A stretch of 64,000 nucleotides of DNA from positions 1,488,001 to 1,552,000 of the forward strand of contig NHZP01000007.1 of the NCBI GenBank assembly GCA_003313425.1, in the 5' to 3' direction. Below, one piece after another: positions 54,299 to 64,000 of this stretch. The stretch's first letter is position 1. Every line of letters starts with the position of its first letter. The notes under the pieces are model-generated. The model was not told the DNA's origin. It saw only the letters and a list, made by a program, of their open reading frames with translations, and ran no database searches. The stretch is from Pseudopyrenochaeta lycopersici (lineage: Eukaryota > Ascomycota > Dothideomycetes > Pleosporales > Pseudopyrenochaetaceae). Made by a program: the position numbers and the translations under genes.

Positions 54299-57200
54299 AT
54301 GTCGCTGGCATACAAGGTCGAGGAATTGCTCGCACTTCGTGATTCTGTGTCAGAGTCCGCTGTGTCAATCGACAAGTTCGCCGATGAGGACGTGATTAAA
54401 GGTTAGTGATCAACTTCTCCCGTTCACCTTTCACTGTTGTTCACCACACTTGTACTGTGGTCTTTCTCACCACGGCTCCCTCGATATCCGCTCCACTAGA
54501 CCGCATTCTACTCGATCCCACTCTCCACTGCCTGCGCTTTAGTGACTCGTTACCTAACAACAAGAACAACCACACTGACCGTTCTATTGTGTAGAACACG
54601 TTCTTCGACCTTCCGCATCAGCATCTGCGAACTTGATTAGCAGAGAATCGAATAGGAGCCTGCGACTCTCCGTTGCGCCAGCATTCACTCCAGGTGCAGC
54701 CCAGAAGAGGCCTTCACCCTCCCCTTCGATCAAGCGCGGAAAGGCCGAGAAACTCCTCAAAGAACACGGCAGTCCACCGGGTATTCGAGTGACTGCAGGG
54801 GGCCGAATTGTTCCCAGCGATATTCCAACATTGGGCAGCTCCAGATTTGATGATAATAGTTATAAGCCGCAAGCCTTCCGCGTCGCTCCAGGCAACGTCA
54901 TGTCCGCACCACCCCAGTCGAATAGCAATGATACTGCTCGCATCGAAGTCATTGGCGGTCAACCTGTTGTCTTTATCGGCGACCGAATGTTTGCGCTCCC
55001 AGCTGTTAATACAGCGGACCCTACGATGTCCTCTGCCAGCGCAGTCGTGACAAATTCAACAATTCAGCGGTTTTCTGACACGGCTGTCTTGTCAACTCAC
55101 TGTAATCTACCTGGAGAACCTTTTGTTCCAGCACGTGCCAGTACTCAGACGCCGTTCGTTGGCTTCGATCTTCCAACATTGAAGGCTCAACAGGCTCTGA
55201 AGAAGCAGGAGCTCCGAACTGTTGAGCAAACCGAGGTTCTGCAAGCCAGCCACCAGAGCGAGTCATGGCGAGCAAGTATAATCGAGAAGAAACGGTGCTT
55301 AATCGTCGAGCTTGATGCTCTCCGAAAGCAGATCACGTCTTACGAAACAGAAAACAATACATCGGTCTCAGTCAACCCCATTAACGGTTCGACCGGTGAA
55401 GCGGCAGGCTCGACATCGGTGCCCTTACTGGTACCCCAATTCCAGCAGCCACCTTCTCAAGCTATGTATACATTTCCTGCAGCAAATCCGTACGCGTCTA
55501 TGATGATGTATCAGCCGCCGTTTGGCGCTATCCCTGGATTTTCTTCATCGGAGCCTATCCGAGCTGCGCCAAATCAAACAAATGCTCCTCACTCTCCGGG
55601 ATCAGGGAGCCGTCGCTCGCATGCCGTCGAGATCAAGCCACCCCGTGAAGAGCCAAAGAAGCAGGCCATTTCCGCTTTGGACCCAAAGAGCCCGACTTAC
55701 GAGCCAATCTTCAACTCGAGCTCTACCCAAGGTGTTATTCCGCCAACACCATCGCCACTGAAGCGGTCACCGTGGCATGGACAACAGATGCAAAGGCCGG
55801 AGAAACACCAACCTAGAGATCTATCCCAGAAGCTTAGCCTGTCTAGTATCGATACAACAGACTTCTTCCCTACAAATACTCATGAACACTCATCAACCAG
55901 AGTCGCACCAAGATTCAATGATACAGAACAAGTGTCGAACCAGAACACGACTCTTTCGTCCACGCCAGACAAGCATTGGCCAGCTAGCCCATGGAATGAG
56001 GACCACTCAGGTCGTTTCCGGAAAACCGAGCCGTCGTCCAAACTCACTTCATGGCCAGAGGCTTTCGGTAAACAACCGTCTCTTTCTTCGCTGAGACAGT
56101 GTGCTGCAAGCCAGACTTTTGGTAGCATGCTGGAGCGAGTCCCAATTAGGAGCACTCAAACATCGAATGCTCCTTCTAACAATAACATGCCCCTGCGAAC
56201 AAACTCGGATCAGCGCACTGGTGCGGAGGAGAGTTGGCCTTTCTCGGGCAAACCCGTGACCCATGTTCCGACCACATATCAAGAAGGCTACCAGGCTGGG
56301 TACGATCATATTGGTATTCCAGATAGTCCCGAAGTTCTGAAGGGATATATCCAAGGACTTTTCCATTTTCTGGCCGATGAGTCCAAGAAGCACCAAAAGG
56401 AATCTGCTGCACATGAGTTGTATGCCCGAGGCATTGACTCTCGCACTCCTTCACTTCGAGGCCTCGTAGCAGGATCAACACCCCACGACTCTGCTGTCAC
56501 CCTGACTTCCAACCATAAAAAAGCTCCAGCTGGGAACCAAGAGAATACACGCTCGGCGAAGGGCAATCTAGCAACGAGCAACCGTCGTGACTCGGCGTAC
56601 AGCCCTCAACGTCCTATCCGGGAAGTTCAAGTTTCACAAGCTCTTTGCAATGAAGCCGGACAGGAACTGCGCCAGTGCAATGCTTCAGGCATGAAGTTCC
56701 ATGGCCCTTCTGGACTGTACCCAAATAGCATGGTGTCCGGGTTTCGGCAACATGCGTTTCCAAGTCTCGAGAATGGCGTTGGCAAGACAACGCAGGAAAA
56801 CGGTAGTGCATCTCATGTAGAATCCTTCTCGAATAATACAGCTTCACAACAAGCCTTTGGGAATCAAATTCAAAACCGCAATTATGGCACACCGCTCTCC
56901 ATGCAGCGCTTCTACCCAAGTTTCAAGGAAGTAGGCTGTGGCGGATTTGGTAGAGACAATGCGCCTGCTCATCATTTTGCCGACAACCGCGTATCAGGGT
57001 TGGACGGCGCTATGGATGATCTTGCAGAGATGATCAACGACACTCGCTTTGAGAACGGATGTGCTTCAATTGGTCAGCGGTCCACTGAGACTCCGATTCT
57101 GGCGGATGTTGAGGAGCCGACTGCTTCCTGCTTCAAGCCATCTGGCGGAAAGGGCAAACAGAAGGTCTTATCTTCTCCTGCAAAGCCGAACAGCTCTGGG

Positions 57201-57449
57201 AAGAATAATGTGATAAGCTCACCTGTTAACCTGCCGAGCTCACCAAAGAAGTCTGGAGAGCACTCTCCAGCCAAAGCCAAGCTCGACCAAGTGACCAACA
57301 AATTCCGGCGTGTCAAAAAAGACGACCCTCGCGCCATGTCTCCCGAGGACAGGATGAAGCGGTCAGAGAAATGGCGACAGCGCTTTCAACAACTCAAGAG
57401 AAGTGAACTTGAGGAAATTGCAGCGTACAACAAGAACAACCGGACTTGA
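54299..57449 (+). CDS. Unknown 985-aa protein with candidate eIF4E-binding motif
   Basis: Exons 54299-54401 and 54595-57449, joined across a 193-nt intron, give 985 aa. I recognise no domain. Exon 1 encodes MSLAYKVEELLALRDSVSES, in which YKVEELL fits the eIF4E-binding consensus YxxxxL-phi, with Arg at the extended position as in 4E-T and eIF4G. The rest is mostly disordered and rich in Ser/Pro/Asn/Gln, with a basic piece (SIKRGKAEKLLKEHG), a conserved-looking block in the middle (YQEGYQAGYDHIGIPDSPEV, then LKGYIQGLFHFLADESKKHQ) and a basic coiled C-terminus (MKRSEKWRQRFQQLKRSELE). This layout suits a translational regulator, but that is inference. Reading from exon 2 alone would miss the motif. 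Confidence 0.8.
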
Positions 57450-58967
57450 ATCATAGACAGCCGAGCTTAGGTACTCATTGGTCAGACTCGCCGATTTTAT
57501 GGGGTTTGCAAGTCTTGATCTTCTATTTTCTTTTGTTGGGTTCGACAGGAGAGAGCACATACAAGCCACAAAGATTGCACAATCATGTTATTCACAACAA
57601 AGTCCCTCTAGCTCCGCAAGGACATGGTTTGCAACTTGGGTCATTGGTAGTAGGATGGATTACGGATGGCATGTGGAGTTGTGTCTCTGGAGGACACATT
57701 ACATCTCTTACCTGCTCCTATTTTACTCGACATGTCTTTGAGTTCACAGGATTAACGGAAACTCCGGAAGCGATGCGTTATCAAGGATAAGAGCGATTAC
57801 GACGAGGTTCCATATTAGGCTCCGTCCCGTCTCTGTTAGCATGTTCCTCCATGTCTTCAGCGCTTGTATGATTAGGTAGTTGACGACATATTCAGGCGCC
57901 TGCATAATAGAACAAACAATACTCTTATAATGATGGCTTTCTTGGCTGTTGATAATGGCAAGCGGATCTGCTGTGCATGAGCCGATCCCTCGGAGCCGGG
58001 GACGAACGGAGGTACTCCGAGACACAGGAACACCATTTAGTGATTGTTCCAGAACAGATTGGCATGGAACGGGGGGATGCTCGGTGAATTGGCGCAAGGC
58101 GCCATATTCCTTTGCCGGCACAGACACAGCGCAGAAGGAGTGACTTTGTGCACAAGGCGGATGGGTATGCGTGCACAGATGTGAGATGGGGCAAGATGTT
58201 CTCGTGACTGTACAAGTGAAGATTGCACGTCGCAGGCCCAGCGGCGGCATTGCGTGCGATGACGTCCCACTTGTTTTGCTGTGGTGCTGATAAATCGAGA
58301 CGGGTGACATCGTGGGGAAAAGTAACCAGGACTGGGGGCACAGGGCAGGACGGGAGGCGGATGCAGAGGCACAATCGGCGCGGCGCAGTTGTGCACTCAG
58401 CAGGCGGCGCTCATCAGCACCTGCTTGCGCGTTGCTTGGAAATCGGCCGCAGCAACAGCAGCGAGTGCTGGGTGATATAACGTCGAGGCCGCGGGAGGGA
58501 TTGCCTTGTCTATGCGAGTCTCCGCTGGCTGGCTGGTAGTTTCACGCGCGGCTTCTGTGGACCAGGATTCTAGTCCCCACTTGCCCTCCGCCTTCATTCG
58601 TCGCTGCGTTTCTGGCGTTGCCCACGGCTCTGGCTCCCTGTGCCCAGGTCGACTACACTCCGTCTCCTCTCCCTCCCGCCAGCTGCACCGTGAAGAGCTT
58701 CGCGGCCAGCACCACCAGCCCGCATTCCTCTGCCCAGCCCGCCGGCGCCGCCCCTGTGAAGGCGACATTCTTTCACACCGGAGCAACCACTCCCCGCCCG
58801 CGCTCAAGCCACTCCCGACGGCCAGCCTGGACATCGAACATCATCCAGATTTGGCCATGGCCCACTGACCCACTGCGACCACGACACCAGCTCTCCTGCT
58901 CCATCCCCTTACTGCCACACCGTGACGCTGCTCAGCTCCACGCCGGCAGCAACGTCGTGCAACCGCC
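57450..58967. other. Intergenic region and long leader of the NRC-2 kinase gene
   Basis: 1.5 kb. The right half (about 58300-58960) is GC-rich, CT-rich near the start, with many short overlapping frames on both strands that reflect composition. No recognisable protein. Long leaders are common for regulatory kinases. Confidence 0.5.
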
Positions 58968-61066
58968 ATGACGCAGCTCTTCAGCTCCTCGACATCGAGC
59001 CACTCCACCATGACGGAGAAGCGCACCTTCTCGGGCATTCCGCTGTCCGCCAACAAGGCCGTCAATGGAAAGGACAGCCAGGTCTCGCAGCGCATCAAGA
59101 ACTTCTTCCGCATCAACAGCAATGGCGACACCCGCAAGCATTCCGACGAGGGCAATGGAGCCTCGACCCCCAAGAACGAGAAGTCCGGTTTCCGCCAGTC
59201 GAGATTCATGCCTCACATCTCCCGCAACCGCTCGCAGACAGTCGCCAGCGAGGGCAACCCCTTGGATGACTCTGCGTCACCCACCGCCAATGCCAACCCG
59301 TATTTCGTCCACCAAGGCCCCCCTGCCCTGCGCCATCACAATGAAGGCAGCGTCCCGCCCTCTCCACCCGATACCCCATCAATACCGACGATAAAGGCCG
59401 ATGCCGCAAGTGGCGCCAACGATCAGGCTACCGCTGCTGGAAAGGAGGAATTGGCGAGGAAACTGCGAAGGGTAGCTTCTGCACCCAACGCTCAAGGCTT
59501 GTTCGCGTCTGGAAAGTCCGCTGAACGACCACAGACTGCCGAGCTTGGCAAGCAGCCCGTCCTGCATCATCCAAATTCTTCAACGCTGAGCATGGTCGAG
59601 ACCAACGCGCCGGATCCCACCCACCTGGTGCCTGTCGACACCGGAAAGGCGATCCCGTCACCAGGACAGATTCGCCAGTCTGTGGCTTTCCGGAGGACGT
59701 ATAGCTCGAATTCGATCAAGGTTCGCAATGTTGAGGTTGGGCCGGGAAGCTTCGACAAGATCAAGTTGATTGGAAAGGGCGATGTTGGAAAGGTGTACTT
59801 GGTGCGAGAGAAGAAGTCGAGCAGGTTATACGCTATGAAGGGTACACGTCCCGCAGCCACTTACCAAAGACATGCTAACAAGCACCAGTGTTGAGTAAGA
59901 AGGAGATGATCAAGCGAAACAAGATCAAGCGCGCATTGGCCGAGCAGGAGATTCTGGCCACCAGCAATCATCCATTCATTGTTACCCTGTACCACTCATT
60001 CCAATCGGAGGACCACCTGTACCTCTGCATGGAATATTGCAGTGGCGGTGAGTTCTTCCGGGCCCTTCAAACTCGGCCGAATAAGTGTGTCGATGAGGAT
60101 GCGGCGCGATTTTATGCCGCTGAAGTTACCGCTGCGCTGGAGTATCTTCATCTGATGGGCTTCATCTACCGAGATTTGAAGCCAGAGAGTACGTAGCTCT
60201 TGTCGAATTGACACTCAAATTGCTGACCAATACAGATATCCTGCTACATCAGTCTGGCCACATCATGTTGTCGGACTTTGATCTGTCCAAGCAGTCCGAC
60301 CCCGGCGGTCGCCCAACCATGATCATAAGCGGTCGCAATGGTACCTCATCGAGCAATCTGCCAACAATCGATACAAAGTCATGCATAAACAACTTCAGGA
60401 CAAACTCATTCGTGGGTACAGAGGAGTATATCGCGCCAGAGGTTATCAAAGGCTGTGGCCATACTAGTGCAGTTGATTGGTGGACCCTCGGCATCTTGAT
60501 TTACGAGATGTTGTACGGCACGACGCCTTTCAAGGGCAAGAATCGTAACGCGACTTTTGCAAATATCCTCAGAGATGAGGTGCCGTTCCCAGAAGGCTCT
60601 GGTGCACCAGCAGTGTCCAAGTAAGTTCCTTAGTTTGAATCATCTCGCAATAACGACTAACATCTCTAGCCTTTGCAAGTCGCTTGTTCGCAAGCTCTTA
60701 ATCAAAGATGAGACCCGTCGACTTGGCTCACGAGCTGGTGCTTCTGATATTAAAACTGCTCCATTCTTCCGCACTACTCAATGGGCTTTACTACGTCACA
60801 TGAAGCCACCCATTGTACCACACCAAGGCCATGGTGTCGAAACGCCAAACTTCCGAAACGTAAAGGAAAGCCAAAGTGTAGACATAGGAGCCGCTAGGGT
60901 TAAGGGCGTACCTCTCGACTCTGGGCTGGCTACACCAATGGGCGAGATTGCGGATCCGTTCGAGGAGTTTAACAGCGTCACTCTACATCACGACGGCGAT
61001 GATCACCACCACGCAAACACCGATCAGGAGCATCTTGCTCTCTCACAATCGAATTCACCGCGATAG
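58968..61066 (+). CDS. AGC protein kinase NRC-2 / flippase kinase Fpk1 family
   Basis: Exons 58968-59841, 59889-60188, 60236-60620 and 60670-61066 give 651 aa. After about 260 Ser/Pro-rich residues the kinase domain starts: [20 protein letters not shown] (P-loop), YAMKVLSKKEM (catalytic Lys about 290), [33 protein letters not shown] (catalytic loop), [10 protein letters not shown] (DFD instead of DFG, as is usual in this subfamily), then [20 protein letters not shown] and [17 protein letters not shown]. Introns (47, 47, 49 nt) interrupt AMK/VL, PE/NILL and VS/NLCK. Yeast Fpk1/2 phosphorylate P4-ATPase flippases at the plasma membrane; Neurospora nrc-2 represses conidiation. The C-terminal tail has [10 protein letters not shown], a hydrophobic-motif-like piece, and a His/Asp run. 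The start could also be the ATG at 59010. Confidence 0.93.
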
Positions 61067-61850
61067 GTCCAGCGCTGTTAGTATCTCCTACGGTCATAGC
61101 TGCTGCAAAAGCGCGGGTCATAAGCAGTCTCTTGTTCTTCGTTACGGGAGGCGTTCAGATGCGTTACTCTCGGCTCCACTCATTTGCTGCGGTCATTAGA
61201 TATCGGTTCTTTCTTTTGCGGCAGCGGCGTTTGGGGGCATCATGCGCGTTTTTCTTTTTGAGGCTGCCTTGTCAGAAAGGGCATGAAAACATTGTACAAT
61301 TTCTTTGGCGTTGGTACAGTGTTTCAAAGGCATTTCCAGTGGTGTAGTTGTCTGAAGTTGGTAGTGTGGAGATGTTGATGCGGCGCGGAGCTTCCAATAG
61401 ATAGATAGGCGACGAATGAGAAAGATGGTATTCGAACATGTAAAAGTCAAGTTCGGACAGCATGCATACGGCTAGACGTTTGCTCTGTATTTGGTGTCAA
61501 CGTTTTTCGAAATTCTGATGCACGGTCCAATTGGAGTCGCGTCTTCCCCGCGACGACCGATTCGTAGACTGACCCCTCAAGCAACAACGCGACCAAACGA
61601 GCTTCAACTGACAATTGACCTCTCCAAGCACGCTACTTCCCTTGGTCATAAACAACTAACGTCTGCTATACTACTGTTTACACTCGAAACCGCACCAGTT
61701 GGTTCGCTAGTGCTGGAGTAAACACCCACATCCCCGCCCATACCCGTTCCCACCACGCATACATACACTTCCATAAGCGCGGAAATTACGGTCGTCGCAG
61801 TGTCTTTGAAAGCCATCCAACGAGGAAGAGAAAGGAGGACGTAGGCAAGC
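61067..61850. other. Intergenic region
   Basis: 784 bp holding the kinase 3' UTR and the DAD3 promoter. Minus-strand frames here (61196-61463) lack any signature. No gene supported. Confidence 0.5.
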
Positions 61851-62345
61851 ATGTCGTCGGAAACACCAGACCACCAGCAGCATCTCGAGCCTTTGCAATC
61901 GTCCGTGAGGGAAAGAGAAGATGGCGAAGAAACCCTCTCGCCGCTTGAACAAGAAGTCTTGGATGAATATGCGCGGCTATTGGAGAATTTGAATACTGTG
62001 CGTCTCGCTTTCTCTGGTTTCTCCGTCCTTCCTTTTGCCCTCCCGCTCCGCCATGCACAGTTGCAGAATTGATAATCTCTGCCACGAATAATATATTGTA
62101 CCTGCTAATCCTTGGGCAAACAGATGTCTGGGCTCCTGCTCACCCTCTCCAACGCGCCCAGTGCGGCAATCCTCGATGGTCTGCGCGGTCTGGAGCGCAA
62201 AACAAGCTTGGTCTTCACGCTGCTGAAGGCTAGTGTGTATTCTATTGTGCTGAACCAGCAGATTACAGATGGAAGTGGAGGGGATGAAGCCACGGAGGAG
62301 GAGAGAGAGGAGCAGGATAGGCGGAGACGGGAAATGGATGGGTGA
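61851..62345 (+). CDS. DAD3: DASH/Dam1 kinetochore complex subunit Dad3
   Basis: Exons 61851-61997 and 62124-62345 give 122 aa. Hallmarks of Dad3 are LSPLEQEVLDEYARLLENLN near residue 30 (compare the yeast start LSPLQQEVLDKY) and LERKTSLVFTLLKASVYSIV. The C-terminus is acidic, with Glu/Arg repeats (EATEEEREEQDRRRREMDG). The DASH complex couples kinetochores to microtubule plus ends. The intron is 126 nt with a GTGCGT donor and a GCTAATC branch site, longer than most in the window. Without splicing, exon 2 would start at its own ATG (MSGLLLTL). It is tail-to-tail with uS5m. Confidence 0.9.
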
Positions 62346-62648
62346 TTTGTTGAGAGGTGAAATTTTTCGGGAGCCAGTTCACATCAAGGGATGTAGAAAG
62401 GATATACAGTGGAGGAAGATGATGGATATGATACCCCAGGGATACGTTAAGCAAGCAATGCAGTAACATAAACATATTTGATATACGCGTGCAAAGTGGC
62501 GACTGCGGGAGTGAGTGTATGATACCAATATCTACAATGCTCTACACACGCCCAGCCAACGCTATGCATATAGTACAACACACCTTCCAGCCTCACCATT
62601 CGCCCGTGGTATCATACAAGAATACTTTCTGAACACGAGAAAATTAAG
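62346..62648. other. Convergent intergenic region (3' ends)
   Basis: 303 bp between the stops of DAD3 and uS5m. No coding signal seen; likely two 3' UTRs. Confidence 0.5.
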
Positions 62649-64000
62649 CTAGTGTACAGAACCTCCATAGTACACTTTTCGCACATCAACCAGCTTCTTT
62701 CCCCTCGCCCGCGCAATCTCATCCGGCAGCTTCTGGTTCGTGAGGGCTTCCCAGGTCGCCTTGATGACGTTCATTTTGTTTCTTGACCGAGGTGTCTTTG
62801 CAGACAAGTCTTGGAGGCCGGCGGCGCGCGCGAGTTCGAAGATCAAATGCTGGACGCGGAGACCGAAGCCTGTTATTTGGGATTAGTAATAGGCTCGAAT
62901 TTGTTAAGATGGCGAGGAAAAATGTCACATGGTGATGGAAGGGGGCTGCTTCGTCTTACCTGGTGGTCGAGCGAACAGCTGGACTTTGGTTGCGCCGACT
63001 TTCCGCTCCAAGTCCCCAAACGTCGTCCTGTTCTCATAACGCGGTACTGGCCGCATGTTCCTAATCGCACTCATGACGCTCTGTTTCCGGCCTTCTTCCG
63101 GTTCCACAGACTTGCCTTCACCAACACCGAGCAATCCATCCTGATTCCCCGCAATGGTCAAATAATACAGACTCCTGATCTTGCCCATGCGCGTCTGGTT
63201 CGTTACACCATGTACAACCAATGTCTTGACCCGGATACTGCGTAGTTGCTTCTTGTCCCAGCCTAGATATTGAAGGAGACGCTTCTGACGCGGGTCTTCC
63301 TCCTCTTCGGTAGACAGGCGACGTGTCTGGCGCGCCATGCGGTTTTCGACCCTGGGCAGGTCTGGGGCGACGATGGAATGGCGGGGGTCAGCAAGGGCTT
63401 GTAGCGCTGCTTCGTTCTTGGAGGTATAGGTAGCGCGTGGATCGAGGGCGGCTTGGGAAAGAGCGGCTTCCATGGCGTCTTGAAGCTTCTGCTCCTCCAC
63501 AGGGTCCAGCTGGCCCTCGGGTATCCCTTCAGGGTACATTTTGGCAAGGTTTTCAGTGGCAATGCGGGATATGGCTGCGTCACGCTCCACGTCGTTTGCG
63601 AGCCTAAAAGTCTTCTTGCCTGGGATATCTTCTCCGCTCAGCTTCTCGGGCCGGTCGGTCACGGGGTCAACTTCTGCGAGGTCGTCCTCGTAGTTGAGAC
63701 GCCACGGGTCTGTACGCCTCTGGCCTTGGGTGAGGACATCTCGTGCATCGATTGTCGACTCGGCGGCTTTGATGGCGGCGATTTGCGAGGGCGTGTATTT
63801 CTTCTCGAGGAGGGCTATTTCGGCGGTGTCAAACTTGGGGTACTCGGCCTCTGCCGCTTGATTGAGCAGCTTGAGGTCATCGGCCTTTATCGATGGGTAG
63901 TGCGGCCGCTTCTTGCGAGCTTGTCGAGGTACTGAAGCGTGGAAGGAGCGTTGCGGGCAGGGCTTAGGGAGTGTCGTGCATGTCGCTTTCGAGAAGAGAC
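62649..64000 (-). CDS. Mitochondrial ribosomal protein uS5m (5' end outside window)
   Basis: Exons (minus) from beyond 64000 to 62960, then 62869-62649 (90-nt intron, GTAAGA donor). About 420 residues are visible and the frame is open to the right edge, so the true start lies outside. The visible N-terminus ([20 protein letters not shown]) looks like a mitochondrial presequence. The S5 domain shows [20 protein letters not shown] and [20 protein letters not shown], and after the intron [35 protein letters not shown] and [18 protein letters not shown]. It belongs to the mitoribosomal small subunit near the mRNA entry. A GTG at 63662 is internal, not a start. Confidence 0.93.

Noticed and set aside
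58506..58868. Overlapping frames on both strands before the NRC-2 kinase start
   Set aside because: High-GC leader sequence opens several frames at once; none resembles a protein family.
63662..63662. Codon at 63662 as the start of uS5m
   Set aside because: It is GTG, and the open frame continues upstream to the window edge with a presequence-like region.
1..64000. tRNA genes, rRNA, CRISPR arrays, or a secondary-metabolite cluster
   Set aside because: No B-box-like GGTTCGAATCC with a matching cloverleaf was noticed, no regular spaced repeats, and no PKS, NRPS or terpene synthase accompanies the MpaB-like and O-methyltransferase genes.

Overview
The window is nuclear DNA of a filamentous ascomycete (Pezizomycotina). 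The genes are compact, most introns are 47-60 nt with GTAAGT/GTATGT-type donors and CTAAC/CTGAC-like branch sites, and the gene set is typically fungal: a chromodomain H3K9 methyltransferase, an NRC-2/Fpk1 kinase, DASH Dad3, a Clr5-ankyrin protein and an MpaB-like oxygenase. Dothideomycetes (Pleosporales) is my best guess from protein flavour; it is an inference. I see no tRNA, rRNA, CRISPR array or intact transposon.

Layout. 0-10 kb: 5' end of a caffeoyl-CoA-type O-methyltransferase (cut by the left edge), a tail-anchored GIY-YIG-like protein, SEC13, a possible small three-exon gene, and a 1319-aa Clr5-ankyrin protein with about 28 repeats. 10-23 kb: a small single-pass membrane protein, a TTC1-like TPR protein divergent from a pseudouridine-5'-phosphatase-like HAD enzyme, ESCRT-III VPS24 divergent from the Hsp90 co-chaperone p23/SBA1, a two-zinc-finger transcription factor, an MpaB-like oxygenase, a four-TM protein and the ribosome-biogenesis factor RRP1. 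23-26 kb: an AT-rich tract with a perfect hairpin lies between RRP1 and a Clr4/KMT1 H3K9 methyltransferase. 26-34 kb: a single 2470-aa scaffold-like protein with PAM2-like motifs, an eight-copy helical repeat and a long coiled coil. 35-44 kb: a monocarboxylate-type MFS transporter, a mitochondrial-looking protein of unknown function and a La-motif (LARP) protein. 44-49 kb is a gene-poor stretch. 49-64 kb: TAF10, mitochondrial uS19m (four small exons) divergent from MRE11, an unknown 985-aa protein with a near-canonical eIF4E-binding motif in its first exon, the AGC kinase NRC-2/FPK1, DASH Dad3, and mitochondrial uS5m (5' end beyond the right edge).

Most genes are unrelated housekeeping genes, so I see no operon-like or secondary-metabolite cluster. 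Repeated functional themes are chromatin and transcription (KMT1, TAF10, zinc-cluster factor), DNA repair (MRE11), mitochondrial translation (uS19m, uS5m) and possibly mRNA control (LARP, the PAM2-like scaffold, the eIF4E-motif protein). Several genes can be read correctly only after splicing very small exons: SEC13 (3-nt first coding exon), uS19m (16-nt exon) and KMT1 (36-nt exon inside the chromodomain). All exon models were built by hand from splice signals, phase and remembered family conservation. No alignment or transcript data were used.
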